DNA of 64,000 bases, from NCBI RefSeq assembly GCF_022605165.1, contig NC_063069.1, positions 496,001 to 560,000 of the forward strand, read 5' to 3'. Position numbers and translations under genes: made by a program. Under the pieces are notes generated by a model. That model saw only the letters and a program-made list of their open reading frames with translations. It ran no database searches and was not told the DNA's origin. This stretch comes from Purpureocillium takamizusanense (Eukaryota > Ascomycota > Sordariomycetes > Hypocreales > Ophiocordycipitaceae). Each line of letters opens with the position of its first letter. Within the stretch, counting starts at the first letter, position 1. Shown here piece by piece: positions 57,530-64,000 of the stretch.

Positions 57530-59015
57530 CGTATATTATTTGTTCTGAGCTAATGACCGGACATATGTAATAGTGCGAAAGGGCAGGATGGTGCTGGAGT
57601 TTGGAATGGCAAGATACGGCATTTTGCCAATGGAGCGGGGACGGGGATGAGGTGGCTTCAGTCGTGACCTATTGTGAGCAGAACGACTTGTAGTTGGAGA
57701 TTGAGGAACAATGACCGCAAGTAAAGCGGTGCAGGGTGTGATCGGGGGGCCGCAGTCGCTTCAGCCGCTATGAGTCGGATTGCTAGGATTTGCTCTCATG
57801 ATTGAATCAAATGGTATCGTTGGAAGTGCAAGAAATCGACGGGCTGGTGTTCTAGCTTATGCTTCATGTTGTAATTGTCTGGTATCTGGGGGCGCCGGCG
57901 ACTGAAGCATTATCACAGACCAACCAAAAGACATTATGGACTACCGACCACCGTAAGGTTCAGCATCTGGTGACCAGTCACCCTGCGACAAGAGTCGGAG
58001 CCACCAGTTGTGGCAGCAATTGGAGGCATCGCACATAGGCTGCGGACTGCGTGCGGGCATGACAACAGTGTTGAGTTGCGACAACCCAGGACGGATTTCG
58101 GCTACCGACCCTGACACAAATGTGTGGCCTAAGTTGGCTGCTCCTGCAACCCTGCATCTTGCATTCCCAATCCAGTGACTTGCCCGCGAGAGCCAACATA
58201 TATGACATGCCGCACTACATGACACCCCCCCCCCCCCCAAAAAAAACACAATGCCGCATCTCAGCTACCATGCACATCGAACCACGGGTCCCATTGTCGA
58301 GGAGACATGCTAGGCTCTGGCACCGCCCATAGTTAGCTGAGCACACCTCGGATCCAGCTGCCTGCAGATATCGCAGGGGCTATCTGGCTGGGGGCTTCAG
58401 TGTTCTATGCCGTAGATTCCGTCCCATTAGGGTCCCATGCGTGCCTGTCGTACACACTTGGCCATCATGTTGCCTCGAGTTGCGGGGCCGTGCCGGCAAA
58501 GTGGGACTTGCCATGGGTTGACAGATCCCAATGCCGTTGATGAGCCATCCTGGCGCCACCAGAACCTGCGCGTGGAGCAAACTCGACAGCCCACCTTTTT
58601 TAGGTGTCATGCAACCCTCATGCCACCTCAAAGCCCCTGCCACGAGCGTGGCGGCGTACCATACGGTCGGATATCGTTCCATACCCAACCCGGCCTGAAG
58701 GCTCGGCTCCATGATCGTCTACTGTCATGGCTAGGCGCGTGGTCAAGATTGAGTTTTGCCTTTAGCGTAGTCGTCCCCCCGTGCCTTCCACCAGCGGCTC
58801 GGTGGCATAATTGTGACGTCAAACCTCACGGCTCCCTCGGGTCGCGTCGACGATTCTGTTTGCGGATCGGATTGTTCGGATTATCCTCAACCGTAGCATC
58901 GGATATCAATGTAACCATATAGCTGCCCAAAGCTGGTCTTTTGCCCCAAACTTTTCTAACGCCGCCACACCGTCTTCCCATCCAGATCCCCGGTACTGCC
59001 GCATCGAGACTCACC
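57530..59015. other. Intergenic, upstream region of trehalose phosphorylase
   Basis: 1.5 kb with no supported gene. A poly-C/poly-A junction lies at about 58,226-58,247. Stress-element-like words are present upstream of the trehalose gene: AGGGG at 58,375-58,379 and CCCCT at 58,634-58,638. Two such 5-mers are not statistically strong. Confidence 0.35.
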
Positions 59016-61426
59016 ATGGAGTTCCAGGCACCAAGACGAGCGTCGTCCATCTATATGCGGCGAAAGTCCATTATTGCCCAAGAGCAGGGATCTGTTGACC
59101 TCGCCCTCACGGTAGGGCAATCCGGCAGAGGTGCAAGACCTGTGCTCGCGCTAACGAGCCCCAGACGCTGTATCTAGGCATCTCTGCTGCGCGCCTCGAG
59201 AATGGCACTGCTGAGGTGGCACTGGCAATTCGAGACATCACGTACCTCCTTGACTATGACGTGATCCACGTCGAGCTGAAAGACGACCGCGATGCCATCA
59301 CCCAGTGCATCTTGGAGCATGTCGAAGCATACGAGCACGAAAACACAGCCAAATTCATCGGTGCTGCCCTCCCGAACAATATGCTGGAGCTAACGCCAAC
59401 GCTCTGCTCTCGCCTCTGGCTTGAACTCGATATTGTTCCTCTTGCACTTCCTGCCGAGAGCCAGCACAACAAAGAGTTATGGGAAGCCAAGCTCATCGAC
59501 GAACAGGCAGATTCCATGGCCCGCAGATGTATTGTGTAAGTCGGGACCCCGATATTCTGTTAATTGACTACAGCTGATCGGACAAGACACTTTGGGCCCT
59601 CCATGGCGCCGATCCTGCAAGTAGGCTGGCACGGTGAGGTACAAGTTGCTGCAGGTAACAGGGTTCGCCTCAACACGGCTCAGGACTACATGGGGACATG
59701 TTCCGACGTGTCGTGGGAAGCCGTGTCTGCGTATGCCGAAAAGCTGCGCAAAAAAGGCACCAAGGTTGCCTTCTTCAGTGCCACGCCTCAGGGTGGCGGT
59801 GTAGCGCTCATGCGTCACGCTCTCGTTCGCTTCTCACGACTTCTCGGGGTGGATGTGAAGTGGTATGGTAAGTTGCGACAAATTGGCTATCTCGGTCTCG
59901 TCACTGGCGCTAAAGAGAGGTTAATACAGTCCCAAAGCCGAGAAAGAGCGTGTTCCGGGTGACCAAGAACATGCACAATATTCTCCAAGGCGTTGCTCCA
60001 CCGGATCAGCGGATTCCCCCCCAAGACAGGGCCGCAATCATTGACTGGATCACCGACAATGCAGAGCGATACTGGTTTCGCGACGGTGGGCCACTGCTCC
60101 CGCCGGAGCAGGGCGGTGCCGATGTCATCATTGTACTCTTCCCCAGCGGTCTCGGGTCTATTGGCAGCGACTGACGATAAGCGTACAGATTGACGATCCG
60201 CAAATGATTGGGCTCATCCCAATGATTAAAAACTCGTCGTCAAGCCGGCCGGTGCTTTTCCGTTCCCACATTCAGGTTCGGAGTGATTTGATTGCGACTC
60301 CCGGATCGCCGCAGGCCGAGGCATGGGACTTTATCTGGAGCCACATCAAAGATGCCGACGTCTTCATTAGCCACCCCATCCCAGCATTCGTCCCCCACAC
60401 GGTGCCGCGCGAAAAGGTCATGTATCTGCCGGCAACCAGCGACTGGTAAGCAAACCCTCTGATAGCAGATGGCCAAGCTAAATGAGGTAGGCTGGACGGG
60501 TTGAACAAGGACTTGAATGCGTGGGACACGGGCTATTACATGCACAACTACAATACTCAATGCCATGCTCAGGGCATGACCGAGTTGCATTGGCCCAGTC
60601 GTAAGTCATCCTCGGCATAGCATACTCAAGCGGTTCCGGGTGTGGCTGACGATACATATGAAGGCAAATACATCATACAAGTAGCGCGTTTCGACCCGGC
60701 AAAGGGCATCCCCACAGTCATAGATGCCTACGCCGAGTTTCGCCGCCGTTACAAGGCTTCGGGCGGAGAGGATCCGCCACAGCTCGTCATGTAAGTTTTC
60801 CGATTTGCCGAATGCTGGTAATAATCCACCTCTGACCAGACAGTTGCGGGAACGGCTCTGTTGACGACCCGGATGGCACAATCATCTACGATGAGTGCAT
60901 GAGCAAGATTGAAAACGAGTACCCTGACCTGCTCGACGACACGAGCGTCATGCGCCTTGACCCGAACGACCAGATGCTCAACGTTCTCATTGCCAACGCC
61001 CACGTCGTGTTGCAGCTGTCAACGCGTGAGGGCTTCGAGATCAAGGTGTCGGAAGCGCTGCATGCCAGCCGGCCTGTGATCGCGACCTTGGCAGGAGGTA
61101 TCCCGCTGCAAGTGAAAGACAAAGTCAATGGTTTCCTGGTTCAGCCGGGCGACTGGAAGGCTGTCGCCGACCACCTTATTGAACTCTTCACGAATGACAG
61201 CCTGCACAGCCAAATGGCCATCGCAGCCAGGATGGGAATCAGCGATGAGGTAGGCACGGTAGGCAATGCTCTCGCCTGGTACTTTCTCGCAAGCCAGTTC
61301 TCCGACGCTCCGATCAACGGCAACGAGCGGTGGGTAAACGACCTCGCACGAGGCGGCGTGGCCAAGCCGTACAGTAATGATGAGAACCGCTTGCCCAGAA
61401 GCTTCACTGCTAGTGGTCGGGTATAG
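59016..61426 (+). CDS. ccg-9: Trehalose phosphorylase, retaining GT4 type (clock-controlled gene-9 family)
   Basis: Reversibly converts trehalose and phosphate into glucose 1-phosphate and glucose, linking the stress sugar to energy metabolism. Neurospora ccg-9 is the named relative. Eight exons give 675 residues. Introns are at 59,112-59,164, 59,536-59,586, 59,868-59,929, 60,133-60,188, 60,446-60,490, 60,601-60,663 and 60,791-60,843. An N-terminal fungal extension (RRASSIYMRRKSI) precedes two Rossmann domains: TLYLGISAARLENG, HFGPSMAPILQVGWHG, KWYVPKPRKSVFRVTKNMHN, IQVARFDPAKGIP, and the retaining-GT E-x7-E motif REGFEIKVSEAL with RPVIATLAGGIPLQV. Start 59,016 follows CTCACC, a good context. 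Its partner at the right is the UstYa gene, convergent with it. Confidence 0.92.
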
Positions 61427-61730
61427 TCGGCATTTGCTTCTGCCAGTGCATAATCATGCTTTTGGCCTGTAGGAGGTACCTGCGCTTCATCAGCTTCTCG
61501 ACGCACACGCTTTGGGCGAGCATGCACGTAGCTGGTCTGTCAGCTGCATTCTACAGTAATATTTTTATCGAATAATTATTAGACACATTGTGTGTAAGGC
61601 ACGCATTGTGTCACGTAATAAGCTATGAGGAGCCCAGGTGCCCCTATTTGAAAGGTCACGGCACTTCGTTGTACAATCGAAAGGCACTGTTGCATCAGCC
61701 AAACAGTATCGCAATTGTGGACACCTCTCA
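61427..61730. other. Short spacer between convergent genes
   Basis: 304 bases of 3' flank for trehalose phosphorylase and the UstYa-family gene; AT-rich (ATATTTTTATCGAATAATTA near 61,558-61,577). No gene. Confidence 0.4.
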
Positions 61731-62779
61731 TTAGGGAGTATGGGGCATTTCAACTAAATTGGAGAACATTTCCTTCTTTAGCGGTGCGCTCAGGGGCGCC
61801 TCTCGCGCTTTCGCCCATGGGAGAACCTCCTCTGGATCCCTGCATTGATGCCAAGTGTTGAAGTCTGGATATGCCACCGGGTTGCCTTGAACCCAATGAA
61901 AGGTTATGAGGCCCGTATCACCCTGACAGCTTATGACTTGGCGTAAGATCTCGAGACAGTGATCTACGATTAGCGTTAGAATTATTGCCCATAGGTTCGC
62001 GAGCCCCCATGCGACAGACCAAGGTGGGTTATCAAGATGTGCGGGTACGTTCCGTTGGCCGATGGGGCCATTCTCTTGTAATAATCGTGATGGATTGCTT
62101 TGCGCAGCATGTTCTGCATGTGGGTTGAGTTAGAAATGTCTCTTGAGCCTTGGTAACACTACTTACCAGGCAATGCAGCTGGTGGAAGAGCTCTACGGTG
62201 GCCATGTAGCCACCTCCGAGATTCCCGTACTCTACTATCGAGTTGAACCAGTCGCTTTCAGACATCTTTTTGGAACGCTTGATGTCGTCCTCAGTCACGG
62301 CGATCAACGAGGCAGTTCCATCCACGAATGCTATTAACGGTCATTGTCTTGCTCTACATGTACGGTTGTACGGTGAAGAACCGGGTGGCTCACGATGTCG
62401 AGTGAACCTGTCCCACGCGCGGTCGAGCTCCGGGCTCGGTGAACCTCTATATCGGCCGGTGAACTCAAAGGATCCATTGAATCGTGTTGGATACTTTAAA
62501 CGTTGGTAAATCAGTCGCTTGATCCGGTCAGCCTCTGGTGCATTGAGGGATTGGCAAGCAACACCTACACCACTTTGATTCCAACCTCGTGTCAGGCTTG
62601 ATATTGGCTGCTAACCCTAAAGAGAAGCCCAAGCCAACCCAGAAGATGCCCGATAAGATATTCTTGAGACGTTTGTAGCGACGTATACCGTACTTGGCCT
62701 GTCTGTCAGCATTGGAGTCGTCCTCTTGGCCGGGTGTCTGCCCGAGAGGCAGGTAGGTCGGCCCAGACGTTGGGTACAT
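61731..62779 (-). CDS. UstYa-family (DUF3328) protein
   Basis: Member of the UstYa family, membrane-linked enzymes needed for oxidative cyclisation in several fungal peptide pathways (ustiloxin, phomopsin, cyclochlorotine) and for other tailoring steps. Five exons give 277 residues, normal for the family. Introns are at 62,573-62,615 (43 nt), 62,331-62,393, 62,114-62,166 and 61,964-62,019. A cytosolic N-terminus (MYPTSGPTYLPLGQ) and one helix (ILSGIFWVGLGFSLG) precede FNGSFEFTGRYRGSPSPELD. Both hallmark HxxHC motifs are present: HQLHC (164-168, before an intron) and HLDHC (199-203, assembled across the last intron). The C-terminus has HWVQGNPVAYPDFNTWHQC. The first intron uses weak sites (GTTAGC, AAAG) but has CTGAC, and it alone restores the frame. 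No core-peptide gene is seen nearby. Confidence 0.82.
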
Positions 62780-63763
62780 CGCGATGGATGGAAAGAAATG
62801 GGGTTTGTGCAACTGAGGAGTAGGAAACCACAGATCGTACGAGAACCATTACCCTTATATTGCGAGGGCTACCGGTGCTTCTGGTTGGCTGGCCAGTGTA
62901 CGAAACATTGGTGGCATCTCACGTGCAATAAAGCAACTGATACGTGTGAACCATCCATCAATAGCTGGGGCATCTTCTCACGGCGAAGACAAGCCCGCTG
63001 ATCGCGCCATAAGAATGCAATCGACCCATCGCGGACCCGTAGTGGAAGCGCCTCGCCTCGCGGGCCGGCCAAGGGGCCCAAAAGACGCGTTCTGGACAAG
63101 GGCGTTGCGGCATTTGCGAGCTACCTATGACTCTGCGCTGCAGGGTGAGCCTTGCTGCTCCAGTCCGGCTCTCGAGCGTCCGCAGTTGCGGAAGTGCCCC
63201 TCCGACGTGTCAACGGTCAACTAGAGACAAGCCGTCTATCTTGGAGGGAGCTGAACGGACCTGCCTGGAAGGTGCTTTTCGGGGCGGGATGTCCTTATGC
63301 GCTGAAAGGCGTAAGCCAACCACCACCGTCCATCTCGAATGATCTTTCTATGCTTGTTCATCAATGGCCTTTCCTTAACCTGAGTCTTCCAGTTCCGTGA
63401 AGCAAATGAGCCCGGGGATAGTCTCGGGAGTTAAATGCTCGCATGACCTTTCTGATAGCGTCGAGCTTTCTTCAGCTGGCCCTATGGGGTAAAAGACAAC
63501 ACTTTTCGACTTATCGAATTGATCTTGTCTAGCCTTTATGAGGACTGCGTCCGATGCCATGTGGCTATTATTCATAAAGCTAAATTGAGGTCATGCCCGT
63601 TAGCAGCGCAATCTTGTCCCATTCGTGCATTCCCCCGGCATACTGTTCTTCTTTACACAACTCATGACAGAGGTGTGTAAGTACGCCGCATCTTCACTAT
63701 TGCGTTCACGGGCATGGTTCCCGGGACTGGCTGGAAAACAAAAACAATCTCCTAAAATCCAGG
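62780..63763. other. Intergenic, no supported gene
   Basis: Nearly 1 kb between divergent genes. I looked for a repeated Kex2-type core-peptide gene that would partner the UstYa gene and found none. Confidence 0.4.
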
Positions 63764-64000
63764 ATGACGGCCACCATCACTCTCATCAACGCTTTGCTGC
63801 TCATTACGGCCCGTGCGACCGCGCCGCCGGTAGATGACATGCGCGAAGTAATGCAGCGCACCGAATGCATGAGACTAAGACAGACACCATCATATGGATG
63901 TCGTTCGGCCCATGGTGAGGTAAGATATTGACGCAATACGTAATCATGAACATGGGGAGAGACGCTTCAAATGGGGAGTGACTCGGCAGCTTGATCCCGG
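63764..64000 (+). CDS. First exon of a possible small secreted protein, cut by window end
   Basis: Partial. The ATG at 63,764 opens a signal-peptide-like sequence (MTATITLINALLLITARATA), followed by PPVDDMREVMQRTECMR and a second cysteine (SYGCRSAHGE). A GTAAGA donor at 63,920 ends the exon in phase 0. A possible acceptor GGCAG lies at 63,989-63,993, just before the window edge, so the rest cannot be read. An overlapping frame from 63,663 is longer but has no signal peptide. Confidence 0.35.

Noticed and set aside
62573..62615. Apparent frameshift in the UstYa-family gene
   Set aside because: First read as a broken gene, but removing a 43-nt GT-AG segment with a CTGAC branch restores the frame and brings the total to exact codons, so an intron is the simpler reading.
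209..63000. Idea that the left-end Kex2 precursor is the substrate of the right-end UstYa protein
   Set aside because: They are about 61 kb apart with many unrelated genes between; known UstYa peptide clusters keep precursor and enzyme adjacent.
1..64000. CRISPR arrays, bacterial operons, rRNA genes or intact transposons
   Set aside because: No regularly spaced repeats, Shine-Dalgarno-linked gene strings, rRNA motifs, transposase or reverse-transcriptase domains were seen; the window is fungal nuclear DNA.

Overview
The window is nuclear DNA of a filamentous ascomycete (Pezizomycotina). Genes carry several short introns, mostly 38-113 nt, with GTRNGT-type donors and CTRAY-type branch sites. 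Gene content (RGS-domain seven-helix receptor, UstYa protein, OCH1-like and SUR1-like GT32 enzymes, Zn2Cys6 regulator, thaumatin-like and other small secreted proteins) together with GC-rich coding sequence fits a Sordariomycete, most likely Hypocreales. The order is inferred from gene content; no rRNA or other marker is present. Splice models were built by hand: each complete model keeps one open frame from ATG to stop and its exon lengths sum to a multiple of three.

Layout. 0-4 kb: a Kex2-type secreted precursor (-) and a membrane-anchored multicopper oxidase (-). 6.9-9.3 kb: a phosphoesterase/phospholipase C (+). 9.5-10.9 kb: a wrecked OPT oligopeptide-transporter gene (-). 11.3-15.7 kb: a 76-residue charged protein, a 7TM receptor with RGS domain, and a small secreted cysteine protein (all -). 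18.6-21.7 kb: an intronless FAD dehydrogenase of bacterial type (+) and a small secreted protein (-). 23.2-25.8 kb: a Zn2Cys6 transcription factor (+). 28.8-30.1 kb: the GPI-anchor de-N-acetylase (-). 30-42.7 kb: gene-poor, rich in simple repeats, with two GT32 glycosyltransferases (+). 42.8-46.9 kb: a thaumatin-like protein and a DHA2 MFS transporter (+). 47.6-55.4 kb: a compact block of a DoeA/creatinase-like hydrolase, a threonine aldolase, a carboxypeptidase S-type M20 enzyme and an amino acid permease. 57.2-64 kb: a second small secreted cysteine protein, a trehalose phosphorylase, a UstYa-family protein, and the first exon of a further secreted protein cut by the window edge.

How genes may work together. 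The 47.6-55.4 kb block reads as a nitrogen-compound scavenging module: uptake (permease), amide/amidine or N-acyl hydrolysis (M24 creatinase-like and M20 enzymes) and retro-aldol cleavage of a beta-hydroxy amino acid (threonine aldolase). Hydroxyectoine is a chemically consistent substrate, but that is inference. The two GT32 enzymes and the GPI de-N-acetylase all act on cell-surface glycoconjugates. Six candidate secreted proteins, most of them cysteine-rich, suggest a host- or microbe-interacting lifestyle. No rRNA, tRNA, CRISPR or intact transposon was found.
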